A DNA stretch of 64,000 bases from Rhizobium lentis. GTDB taxonomy: Bacteria; Pseudomonadota; Alphaproteobacteria; Rhizobiales; Rhizobiaceae. The notes beneath the pieces were generated by a model. That model had not been told where the DNA came from. It worked only from the letters and a program-made list of their open reading frames with translations, and searched no databases. The translations under genes and the position numbers were made by a program. Numbering within the stretch: the stretch's first letter is position 1; each line of letters starts with the position of its first letter. The stretch is from positions 2,505,001 to 2,569,000 of the forward strand of contig NZ_CP071454.1 of the NCBI RefSeq assembly GCF_017352135.1, given 5' to 3'. Shown here piece after piece: positions 36,604-48,062 of the stretch.

Positions 36604-36786
36604 ATGAACAGAAGCCGGTTTTTTGCAATATTTGCATTCGTGACGCTTGTCGCGTTCTGCGCGGTCATCCTGGCGTTTGTTCCACGGTTCGATTTGGCCG
36701 CTGCGCTGCTGATCGGGATTGTCCCTGCGGGGTACGACATCTGGGATCAGCTCTTTCGGCGACGCCCGTCGAAATCGCCTGGATAG
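36604..36786 (+). CDS. Small two-helix membrane protein after TRAP genes
   Basis: 60 residues with two hydrophobic segments (about 6-25 and 29-45) and a basic C-terminus (RRRPSKSPG). AAGGA lies seven bases before the ATG at 36604, and it follows the large permease by 34 bases, so it is probably in the same message. Not recognised; it may be an accessory subunit or unrelated. Confidence 0.55.
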   Translation: MNRSRFFAIFAFVTLVAFCAVILAFVPRFDLAAALLIGIVPAGYDIWDQLFRRRPSKSPG

Positions 36787-36998
36787 ACTGCAATCGTTCA
36801 GCCGCCGCCCTTTCGTGACGGCAATCCGCTGCAAAAAGCCGTTCGTCCATCGACCACGGGCTCTTAGCTTGGAAATTGATCACCCATGGCCCCTCAGCGA
36901 AAGCGAGTGGCACGTCATTACGCGAACTTCCGAATAACGGATCGCCGCTTTGCCGGGGTGCGCTAGCTCTTCTCCGAACTTGCCAAACAAAGAATGCT

Positions 36999-38024
36999 CT
37001 ATGTCTGCGGGGCAGGGCCGGTCGAAGCCCTGACGATCAGTTCGGTTTTCCACAGCTCCTGGTCGGGGAAGGGGCCGCCCTCTTTCACAGTGCCGATCAG
37101 CCGCTGCGCGATGCGAACGCCTGCCGCCCGCAGCGAGGAGCGTGTCGTCGTCAGCGGCACCGAGAAGTTTTCCGGCTTCAATAGCGGCAGCACATCGTCA
37201 TGGGCGATAAGCGAAATGTCCTCGCCGAGCCGCAGTCCCGCCTGGTTGACCGCGCGGATCGCCCCGAGCGCCATCACCGTGCTGGAGCAGAGGATCGCCG
37301 TTGGCCGCTCCGGCAGTTGCAGGAACCGTTCCATGGCCAGCAGGCCCTGTTCGTCCGTCATCAGCGCGTGGTTCATGCAATGCTCCTCGAGCGTGAGGCC
37401 GCGTTCGGCAAGGGCTGAGATGACGCCGTTCCTTCTGCGGATGGCGAAATCGAGATGCATTGGACCGTTCATCAAGGCAAAGCGCGTATGGCCGAGCTGC
37501 AGCAAGAGCCGCGTCGCGTCGTAGAAAGCCCCTTCGTTATCGATGTCGAGATAGGGAAAATCCGTCTCGGTGCCGAACGAGCGGCCGTGCACGACATAGG
37601 GCATGGAGAGCGATTTCAGCATGGCGAGTCGCGGGTCGTGAGCGCGCATGTAGGCAATGAACAGCGCGTCGACATTGCCGCTGATCGCAAGCCGCCGGAG
37701 CGCCGCTACCTCATCATCCGGGTCGGACGGCATGATGACGAAATGGAAATCATGGCGCACGGCCTCCTCGCCGAGCCCAGCCAGAAATTCGCCGAAATGG
37801 ACGTCGGATTGGTGACCCGGCGCCGTCGGCATGACGAGGCCGATCGAGCCCGCCTTGCCGGTTGCGAGCCGCTGGGCAGCCTTGTTCGGCCGGTATCCAG
37901 TTTCCTTGACGGCCTGAAGCACGCGCTCCCGGGTCGCTTCATTGACCTCGGGATAGCCGTTGAGCGCCCGGCTCACCGTCGTCTGCGAAAGCCCAAGCAA
38001 TTCCGATAGCTGTTTGAGATTCAC
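36999..38024 (-). CDS. aglR: AglR, LacI-family regulator of alpha-glucoside genes
   Basis: 341-residue LacI/GalR-type repressor. N-terminal helix-turn-helix with LSELLGLSQTTVSRALNGYP (about 5-24) and the hinge helix 'YRPNKAAQRLATGK' (about 44-57), then a periplasmic-binding-protein-like sugar domain to the C-terminus. GTG start with GGAGGAA upstream. Divergent from aglE; LacI-type palindromes in the intergenic region are its likely operators. S. meliloti has the same gene in the same place. An alpha-glucoside or derivative is the likely inducer. Confidence 0.9.
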   Translation of the reverse strand: MNLKQLSELLGLSQTTVSRALNGYPEVNEATRERVLQAVKETGYRPNKAAQRLATGKAGSIGLVMPTAPGHQSDVHFGEFLAGLGEEAVRHDFHFVIMPSDPDDEVAALRRLAISGNVDALFIAYMRAHDPRLAMLKSLSMPYVVHGRSFGTETDFPYLDIDNEGAFYDATRLLLQLGHTRFALMNGPMHLDFAIRRRNGVISALAERGLTLEEHCMNHALMTDEQGLLAMERFLQLPERPTAILCSSTVMALGAIRAVNQAGLRLGEDISLIAHDDVLPLLKPENFSVPLTTTRSSLRAAGVRIAQRLIGTVKEGGPFPDQELWKTELIVRASTGPAPQT

Positions 38025-38091
38025 CTGCTATGCTTCCTCCCGGCCCGCCAGTCAGCCGCCTTAAAAGGCCTCCCGCCTTCAAACGGCATCC

Positions 38092-38128
38092 AAAGCGCTT
38101 TCAAATATGTATCATCTCGAGCGCTTGA
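38092..38128. promoter_or_regulatory. LacI-type operator near aglR start, with degenerate second copy
   Basis: AAAGCGCTTT at 38092-38101 is a perfect palindrome of the LacI/GalR type; TCGAGCGCTTGA at 38117-38128 is a weaker copy 26 bases on. Position before aglR suggests autoregulation. Confidence 0.6.
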
Positions 38129-38251
38129 CTCAAGAAAAATCGCTCCATATTTCCACGATAGGCGCTGCTGCGCCGCGATATTCCCCCGCTCGGGAGGGAT
38201 TTTCGCGAAATGACTTGACTTCATTCCACCGAAAGTGAAATGAGTGGGTTG

Positions 38252-38265
38252 TCAAAGCGCTTTGA
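38252..38265. promoter_or_regulatory. Operator TCAAAGCGCTTTGA upstream of aglE
   Basis: Perfect 14-base palindrome, 55 bases before the aglE start, with a central CG typical of LacI-family sites. Most likely the main AglR operator on the transport operon. Confidence 0.72.
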
Positions 38266-38320
38266 AATTTCTTTTGAAGGGAATTCGGCGCGGTTGGGAT
38301 TGTGATGGGAGGTTGATCAC

Positions 38321-39682
38321 ATGAAAAAGTCATTCTTGATGGGCGTTGCCGTTGCGGCGCTCTTTGCCGGAGCTGCGTCAGCGGCCGATCTGAAATTTGC
38401 CCCGGGACAGGATTCCAAATTCAACTGGAAGAGCTATGACGACTTCAAGGCCGCGCATGCCGATCTGAAGGGGCAGCCGCTGACGATCTTCGGGCCGTGG
38501 CGCGGAGAGGACGAGGCGTTCTTCATGAGCGTTCTCGCCTATTTCACCGAAGCGACCGGCGTCGACGCGAAGTACTCTTCTTCCGAAAACTACGAACAAC
38601 AGATCGTCATCGACACCCAGGCGGGCTCGCCGCCGAATATCGCCATTCTGCCGCAGCCGGGCCTTCTGGCCGATCTAGCCAGCAAGGGCTTCCTGACGCC
38701 GCTCGGCGATGACAACTCCAAATGGATCAAGGACAATTACGGCGCGGGCGACAGCTGGGTCGGTTACGGCACCTACAAGGGCAAGGACGGCAAGGAAGCT
38801 TTCTATGCCTTCCCTTACAAGGCGGATGTCAAATCGCTCGTCTGGTACGTTCCGGAGAATTTCGAGGAAGCCGGCTATAAGATTCCGACGACCATGGAAG
38901 AACTGCATGCCCTGACCGATCAGATCGTCAAGGATGGCGGCGTTCCCTGGTGCATCGGTCTTGGTTCTGGCGGCGCCACCGGCTGGCCGGCGACCGACTG
39001 GGTCGAAGATATCATGCTGCGCATGCAGCCACCCGAAGCCTATGACAAGTGGACGACCAACGAACTGAAGTTTACCGATCCGGCCGTCGTTGCCGCGATC
39101 GACGAATTCGGCAAGTTCGCCAAGAACGAGAAATATGTCGATGGCGGCGTGGCTGCGGTGGCTTCGACCGATTTCCGCGACAGCCCGAAGGGCCTCTTTG
39201 CCGTTCCGCCGAAGTGCTACATGCACCATCAGGCCTCGTTCATTCCGTCATTCTTCCCTGAGGGCACGAAACTCGGCCAGGATGCCGACTTCTTCTACAT
39301 GCCGACCTATGCTTCGAAACCGGAACTCGGCAAGCCGGTTCTCGGCGCCGGCACGCTGGTCTCGATCGCCAAGGATTCGAAGGCGGCTCGTGCCTTCATC
39401 GACTTCCTGAAGACCCCGATCGCGCACGAGGTATGGATGGCGCAGTCGAGTTTCCTGACGCCATACAAGAGCGTCAGCACCGAGGCTTATGCCAATCCGC
39501 AGATGAAGAAGGAAGGCGAGATCCTGACTTCCGCCACCACCTTCCGCTTTGACGGTTCCGACCTGATGCCGGGCAAGATCGGTGCCGGCGCCTTCTGGAC
39601 GGGCATGGTCGATTTCGTCGGCGGCAAGTCCGCCGAAGAGGCTGCCGGCGAAATCCAGAGCGCCTGGGACGGCATCAAGTAA
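38321..39682 (+). CDS. aglE: AglE, alpha-glucoside-binding periplasmic protein
   Basis: Solute-binding protein of an ABC importer for sucrose, trehalose, maltose and related alpha-glucosides in S. meliloti. 453 residues; signal peptide about 1-21 (AGAASAA). The mature protein shows 'IFGPWRGEDEAFFMSVLAYF' near 45, 'NIAILPQPGLLADLASKGFL' near 105 and a long sugar-binding C-lobe. GGGAGG precedes the start by eight bases. It is separated from the permease genes by two hairpins, which would favour high expression of the binding protein. Confidence 0.93.
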   Translation: MKKSFLMGVAVAALFAGAASAADLKFAPGQDSKFNWKSYDDFKAAHADLKGQPLTIFGPWRGEDEAFFMSVLAYFTEATGVDAKYSSSENYEQQIVIDTQAGSPPNIAILPQPGLLADLASKGFLTPLGDDNSKWIKDNYGAGDSWVGYGTYKGKDGKEAFYAFPYKADVKSLVWYVPENFEEAGYKIPTTMEELHALTDQIVKDGGVPWCIGLGSGGATGWPATDWVEDIMLRMQPPEAYDKWTTNELKFTDPAVVAAIDEFGKFAKNEKYVDGGVAAVASTDFRDSPKGLFAVPPKCYMHHQASFIPSFFPEGTKLGQDADFFYMPTYASKPELGKPVLGAGTLVSIAKDSKAARAFIDFLKTPIAHEVWMAQSSFLTPYKSVSTEAYANPQMKKEGEILTSATTFRFDGSDLMPGKIGAGAFWTGMVDFVGGKSAEEAAGEIQSAWDGIK

Positions 39683-39693
39683 TCCTTAAAATG

Positions 39694-39755
39694 ATGCCGC
39701 CGGCTTGCCGGCGGCATGGCCTGCATTGCTGGCCGGGTTCGAAAAAGCCCGGCCA
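39694..39755 (+). terminator. Two hairpins between aglE and aglF
   Basis: ATGCCGCCGGC (39694-39704) pairs perfectly with 39707-39717; TGGCCGGG (39730-39737) pairs with CCCGGCCA (39748-39755). There is no T-run, so these are more likely processing or attenuation structures that set the ratio of binding protein to permease than a full stop. Confidence 0.65.
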
Positions 39756-39866
39756 TCGCCGGCTAAATTGTGATTGGGCAATCGAACATATTGACGGTGA
39801 CCGGCCTTGGCCCGTCAGAATGAAAACCTGTCGGAATAAGATCAGGGGAAGCAGGGGAGGGACGTA

Positions 39867-40880
39867 ATGCTGTGGCAGATAGTGTCCGCTTTGAGCGTCG
39901 TGGTCGTCGCGGTTGTCGCGTGCTCGGCCTATTTCTATTTTTCGAACAAGATCCTGGATTTCGCTCTGCCGGTGAGCGATGGCGACGTGCGTGCCGCCTC
40001 GCGCAATCTGAACCGGCGCGCGATGATCCGCCCTTGGCTGTTTCTCGGCCCGGCGCTCTTCCTGCTCTTCGTCTATCTCGTCTATCCCGTCGTCGCGACA
40101 TTCATTCTTTCCTTCTACGATCGCACCGGTCTGCAGTTCGTCGGCCTGACCAATTACAAATGGGCGATCGGTGACCGCGAATTCCGCCAGTCGATCTTCA
40201 ACAACATCCTCTGGCTCGCGGTCGTGCCGGCCGCCTGCACCTTCTTCGGCCTGGTCATCGCGGTGATGACGGACCGCATCTGGTGGGGCAATATCGCCAA
40301 GAGCATCGTCTTCATGCCGATGGCGATCTCCTTCGTCGGTGCCTCGGTCATCTGGAAGTTCATCTATGAATATCGCGGCGGCAATGACGTCCAGATCGGC
40401 CTGCTGAACGCCATCGTCCAGCTCTTCGGCGGCACGCCCGAAGTCTGGATCTCGGTTCCCTTCTGGAACAATTTTTTCCTGATGGTCATCCTGATCTGGA
40501 TCCAGACCGGCTTCGCCATGGTCATCCTGTCGGCCGCGCTGCGCGGCATCCCCGAGGAGACGATCGAGGCCGCCGTCATCGACGGAGCCAATGGCTGGCA
40601 GATCTTCTGGCGCATCATGGTGCCGCAGGTCTGGGGCACCATCGCCGTTGTCTGGACGACGATCACCATCCTCGTCCTCAAAGTCTTCGATATCGTGCTG
40701 ACCATGACCAACGGCCAATGGCAGACGATGGTGCTGGCGAACCTGATGTTCGACTGGATGTTCCGCGGTGGCGGCGATTCCGGCCGAAGCGCCGTCATCG
40801 CCATCATCATCATGCTCGCCGTCACGCCGATCATGATCTGGAACGTGCGCCGTGCCAATCGCGAACTGAAGGGCCATTGA
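39867..40880 (+). CDS. aglF: AglF, alpha-glucoside ABC permease
   Basis: 337-residue MalF-type permease. It has an extra N-terminal transmembrane helix (about 4-27) before the usual six. The EAA loop that docks the ATPase is near residue 225-245 (GIPEETIEAAVIDGANGWQI). AglG is the other half of the channel. The start has GGGAGGGACGT upstream. Confidence 0.92.
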   Translation: MLWQIVSALSVVVVAVVACSAYFYFSNKILDFALPVSDGDVRAASRNLNRRAMIRPWLFLGPALFLLFVYLVYPVVATFILSFYDRTGLQFVGLTNYKWAIGDREFRQSIFNNILWLAVVPAACTFFGLVIAVMTDRIWWGNIAKSIVFMPMAISFVGASVIWKFIYEYRGGNDVQIGLLNAIVQLFGGTPEVWISVPFWNNFFLMVILIWIQTGFAMVILSAALRGIPEETIEAAVIDGANGWQIFWRIMVPQVWGTIAVVWTTITILVLKVFDIVLTMTNGQWQTMVLANLMFDWMFRGGGDSGRSAVIAIIIMLAVTPIMIWNVRRANRELKGH

Positions 40881-40881
40881 G

Positions 40882-42045
40882 ATGACCGCAGTTGGAAGTT
40901 ACTTCAAGATCGGCCCCGCCCGTCTCTTCGTTCACCTCGCGGTTCTCTTAATCGTCATCATCTGGTTGATCCCGACGCTCGGCATCTTCGTCAGCGCCCT
41001 GCGTGACAAGGACCAAATCGTCGTCTCAGGCTGGTGGACGGCCTTCGTCGGCTCGACGCAGACCGTCGCCGTTCGCCTGGGCACGCCCGACCAGCAGCGG
41101 CAGGAAGGCGCCAACTACGTCATCTCAGGCAATGTGCTGGAAGGGCAGACCGGCAGGTCGGTCAAAGCCTTCGGCAACCGCGTGCAGCAGCCGGCCGCTT
41201 TCGACGCCGGCATGACCGCCGATCTCGGCGATGGTGAAACGCTGCAGATCAACAGCGACGGCAGCTATCGCTACATGAAGAACGCGGCCTTTTCGCCCGA
41301 CGCGCGGCCGCGGCGCATCTACGTGTCCGTCTCGGCACCGCCGGAATTCACGCTGCAGAACTACAAGACGGTTCTGACTGGCGAAGGCATTGGCCAGTCG
41401 TTCATCAATTCGCTGACGGTGACGATCCCGGCAACGATCATCCCGATCCTGATCGCTGCTTTTGCCGCCTATGCCTTGAGCTGGATGGAGTTTCCCGGCC
41501 GCGCACTGCTGATTGCGCTCGTCGTCGGCCTCATCGTCGTGCCGCTGCAGATGTCGCTGATCCCACTGCTGCGCCTCTATAACGAGGTCGGCACCATGCT
41601 CGGCCAGCCGTCGAAGACTTATCCCGGCATCTGGCTGGCGCATACCGCCTTCGGCATGCCGCTCGCCATCTTTCTCCTGCGGGCCTATATTGCCGGCCTG
41701 CCGAAGGAAATCATCGAATCCGCCCGCGTCGACGGCGCCAGCGACTTCGAGATCTTCACCCGCATCGTTTTGCCTTTGTCCTTCCCGGCGCTCGCCTCCT
41801 TCGCCATCTTCCAGTTCCTGTGGGTGTGGAACGACCTGCTTGTCGCCATGGTCTTCCTCGGCACCGACAAGGATCATCTCGTGCTGACCGGCAGCCTGAA
41901 CGCGCTGCTCGGCTCGCGCGGAGGCAATTGGGAGATTTTGACGGCATCGGCCTTCGTCACCATCGTCGTACCGCTGCTCGTCTTCTTCGGGCTGCAGCGC
42001 TATCTGGTGCGCGGTCTGCTGGCGGGCTCGGTCAAGGGCGGCTGA
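40882..42045 (+). CDS. aglG: AglG, alpha-glucoside ABC permease with large periplasmic insertion
   Basis: 387-residue MalG-type permease, about 100 longer than the usual 280. After the first helix (about 11-35) there is an extracytoplasmic insertion (about 45-160, SGWWTAFVGSTQTVAVRLGT onward) before helix two. The five remaining helices and the EAA loop (LPKEIIESARVDGASDFEIF, about 272-291) are normal. It follows aglF by one base. The insertion may contact the binding protein or sugar; this is inference. Confidence 0.92.
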   Translation: MTAVGSYFKIGPARLFVHLAVLLIVIIWLIPTLGIFVSALRDKDQIVVSGWWTAFVGSTQTVAVRLGTPDQQRQEGANYVISGNVLEGQTGRSVKAFGNRVQQPAAFDAGMTADLGDGETLQINSDGSYRYMKNAAFSPDARPRRIYVSVSAPPEFTLQNYKTVLTGEGIGQSFINSLTVTIPATIIPILIAAFAAYALSWMEFPGRALLIALVVGLIVVPLQMSLIPLLRLYNEVGTMLGQPSKTYPGIWLAHTAFGMPLAIFLLRAYIAGLPKEIIESARVDGASDFEIFTRIVLPLSFPALASFAIFQFLWVWNDLLVAMVFLGTDKDHLVLTGSLNALLGSRGGNWEILTASAFVTIVVPLLVFFGLQRYLVRGLLAGSVKGG

Positions 42046-42079
42046 CAATTCCCAAACGTGACTTCAAACAGGATATTCC

Positions 42080-43732
<1,653 letters not shown>

Positions 43733-43753
43733 GGATCAGGAGGGGAGAGAGAA

Positions 43754-44842
43754 ATGACTGGACTGACACTGAAGGATATCCGCAAATCCTACGGTTCCGT
43801 GGATGTTCTCCATGGGATCGACCTCGATATCAAGCAAGGCGAATTCATCGTCTTCGTCGGTCCGTCCGGCTGCGGCAAGTCCACGCTTCTGCGCATGATC
43901 GCGGGTCTCGAGGCGATCACCGGCGGCGAGATGTATATCGACGGCATGCTCGTCAATGACGTGCCGCCGTCGAAGCGCGGCATCGCCATGGTCTTCCAGT
44001 CCTACGCCCTCTATCCCCACATGACCGTCTATGACAACATGGCCTTCGGCATGAAGATCGCCGGCGAAAGCAAGCAGGAGATCGACCGCCGCGTCCGGGC
44101 GGCGGCCGAGAGCTTGCAACTGACCAAATATCTCGACCGCCTGCCGAAGGCGCTTTCCGGCGGCCAGCGCCAGCGCGTGGCGATCGGCCGCGCCATCTGC
44201 CGCGATCCGAAGGTCTTCCTGTTCGACGAGCCGTTGTCCAACCTCGATGCCGCGCTGCGTGTCGCCACCCGCATCGAGATCGCCCGCCTGAACGAACAGA
44301 TGGCCGATACGACGATGATCTACGTGACCCACGACCAGGTGGAGGCGATGACGCTCGCCGACCGCATCGTCGTGCTTTCCGCCGGCAATATCGAGCAGGT
44401 CGGCGCGCCGCTGGAGCTCTATGAGCGCCCCGCCAACCTCTTCGTCGCCAAATTCATCGGCTCGCCGGCCATGAACATCATCCCCGCAACGATCGCCGCG
44501 GCCGGCAGCCAGACGACGGTGACGCTGACCGGCGGCATGTCGGTGACGCTCGATGTGGCGACCGATGCGTCGGAGGCGGGCAAACAGGCAAGCTTCGGCG
44601 TTCGTCCGGAAGATCTGCGTATTGCCGACGGCGCCGACTATGTTTTCGAGGGCGAGGTGTCGATCGTCGAAGCGCTTGGCGAAGTGACGCTGCTCTACAT
44701 CGAGGGCCTGGTTCCCGGCGAGCCGATCGTCGTCAAGCTGCCCGGCATCTACGACGTCCACAAGGGCCAGAAGATGCGTTTTGCCGCCGACCGGCAGAAG
44801 TTGCATCTCTTTGACGCGACCGGCCACACCTATCGGAAATGA
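43754..44842 (+). CDS. aglK: AglK, ATP-binding protein of alpha-glucoside importer
   Basis: 362-residue MalK/UgpC-type ATPase. Walker A GPSGCGKST (about 37-45), signature LSGGQRQRV (about 134-142), Walker B VFLFDEPLSNLD (about 154-165), His of the H-loop in VTHDQVEAM (about 192), and a C-terminal regulatory TOBE region (about 235-362). Last gene of the operon, 21 bases after aglA. Confidence 0.95.
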   Translation: MTGLTLKDIRKSYGSVDVLHGIDLDIKQGEFIVFVGPSGCGKSTLLRMIAGLEAITGGEMYIDGMLVNDVPPSKRGIAMVFQSYALYPHMTVYDNMAFGMKIAGESKQEIDRRVRAAAESLQLTKYLDRLPKALSGGQRQRVAIGRAICRDPKVFLFDEPLSNLDAALRVATRIEIARLNEQMADTTMIYVTHDQVEAMTLADRIVVLSAGNIEQVGAPLELYERPANLFVAKFIGSPAMNIIPATIAAAGSQTTVTLTGGMSVTLDVATDASEAGKQASFGVRPEDLRIADGADYVFEGEVSIVEALGEVTLLYIEGLVPGEPIVVKLPGIYDVHKGQKMRFAADRQKLHLFDATGHTYRK

Positions 44843-44958
44843 GGAAGCCATTTTTGGGGTAATAACACCAGAAATTGTGCGGCACGGGCCGAATTCTCAC
44901 TTTCTGTTAAAGATCGGCTGCTACCTTTTCCCCGTCGATTTATGAGGGGGATAAGCAC

Positions 44959-45372
44959 GTGGCCGCTTCCAATCCATCACAGCCAAGGTCTCATTTCCTG
45001 AGCAAGGAAGAATCCTTCATGTACGACCGCGAAGCGCGGTTCAAGATGGAGGACACCATGAATGCCGCGCGCATCGAGTATACGGAAAAGGGCGTCATGC
45101 ATGCGGCTTCGCGCCGCTGCGATATTGTCCGGATCTCGATGAGCAGCGCGACACTCGCGATTCTGACCCAGTTCAGCCTGCCGAAGCAGTTCTATCTGGA
45201 TATTCCGGATGCCCGCATCACCAAGGTCGGCTGCCTGCTGATGAAGGTGAACGCCAACAACACGATCGAAGTCCGCTTCCTGCGCCTGCTGACGCAGAAG
45301 GAGCTGAACAAGATCTTCGTCTACAGCACCCATCCGGCGCACAAGGATTACGTCCTCGATATCCGCGCCTGA
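44959..45372 (+). CDS. PilZ-like protein with degenerate c-di-GMP motif
   Basis: 137 residues, soluble. The central block '[20 protein letters not shown]' and the following beta-rich stretch have the spacing of a PilZ domain, which usually binds c-di-GMP through R-x-x-x-R and D/N-x-S-x-x-G. Here the Arg-Arg is weakly kept and the second motif is degenerate (R-I-S-M-S-S-A), so it may not bind the nucleotide. GTG start after GAGGGGG. Stand-alone gene ending at a strong terminator. PilZ assignment is by pattern only. Confidence 0.6.
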   Translation: MAASNPSQPRSHFLSKEESFMYDREARFKMEDTMNAARIEYTEKGVMHAASRRCDIVRISMSSATLAILTQFSLPKQFYLDIPDARITKVGCLLMKVNANNTIEVRFLRLLTQKELNKIFVYSTHPAHKDYVLDIRA

Positions 45373-45394
45373 CGGATAGGCCGGACCGATACGG

Positions 45395-45435
45395 AAAAAC
45401 CCGCGGGGTGCTTGGCGCGCGCCCCGCGGGTTTTT
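45395..45435. terminator. Bidirectional terminator between PilZ-like gene and edd
   Basis: AAAAACCCGCGGGG (45395-45408) pairs perfectly with 45422-45435, loop 13 bases, T-runs on both strands. Lies between convergent genes. Confidence 0.92.
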
Positions 45436-45457
45436 GCTTGTCCACACCTGATAATGC

Positions 45458-47278
<1,821 letters not shown>

Positions 47279-47353
47279 TGAAAATCCCTGCCTTGTTCGT
47301 TGTCTCTATCTGTTTCGGCGGCTCCGGCCATCCGGATCCGGGTCTGGGGCCGA

Positions 47354-48052
47354 TCAGGGAGCCCAGTAGATCTCGACCGGGGAAGTGGCCCGGCGCAGGA
47401 CGGCGCGGATCGGCATTTCTGCCTCGTCACCGCTGCCTTCCGCCTTGGCGAGAACGTCTTTTTTGCCTTCGCCCTCGATATGGAGAACCAGGAGTGCGGC
47501 ATCGTCAAGACTGGAGAAGGTGAAGGTAAGGCGCGGCTCGCCGGCGCCTTCCGCTTCCATCGGGATGACGCCGCGTGGCGTCGACGCGTCGAGCGCGCGG
47601 GCAAGATTGCTGCCGCCGGGGAAGAACGAGGCCGTATGGCCGTCGCCGCCCATGCCGAGGATGACGACGTCGAAGGGGATGCCGATTTCGGCGCTCTTCT
47701 CAGTGGCAAGCCGTGCGGCCTCCTCAACGGAGGATGCCGGTTGGTAAAGCGGCACGAAACGCGCCGCCTTCGCCTTGTTCTGAAGAAGGTTTGCATCGAC
47801 CAGCAGGTGGTTCGAGCGGGTATTGTCGGCCGGCACGAATCGTTCGTCCACCAGCGTGATCGTCACCTTGTCCCAGGCGATGTCACGTGTCGAAAGCGCC
47901 TGGAAGAAGGCCTTCGGCGTCGAACCGCCGGAAACGGCGATGGACGCCGCACCACGGGCGGCGATTGCCGCCGAAAGCCTGTCGGCGACCTTGTCGGCGA
48001 GGCTGTCGGCGAGGTCTGCGGCACTGGCGAAGGAATGCAGGGTCGATGCCAT
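47354..48052 (-). CDS. pgl: 6-phosphogluconolactonase (Pgl/DevB)
   Basis: Hydrolyses 6-phosphogluconolactone to 6-phosphogluconate, between Zwf and Edd. 232 residues, DevB family: 'AISGGSTPKAFFQAL' (about 37-52) and 'ITLVDERFVPADNTRSN' (about 68-84). ATG at 48052 chosen because AGGAC lies eight bases before it; an ATG eight codons upstream, overlapping zwf, is also possible. Ten bases separate it from the zwf stop. Confidence 0.93.
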   Translation of the reverse strand: MASTLHSFASAADLADSLADKVADRLSAAIAARGAASIAVSGGSTPKAFFQALSTRDIAWDKVTITLVDERFVPADNTRSNHLLVDANLLQNKAKAARFVPLYQPASSVEEAARLATEKSAEIGIPFDVVILGMGGDGHTASFFPGGSNLARALDASTPRGVIPMEAEGAGEPRLTFTFSSLDDAALLVLHIEGEGKKDVLAKAEGSGDEAEMPIRAVLRRATSPVEIYWAP

Positions 48053-48062
48053 CGATGTCGTC

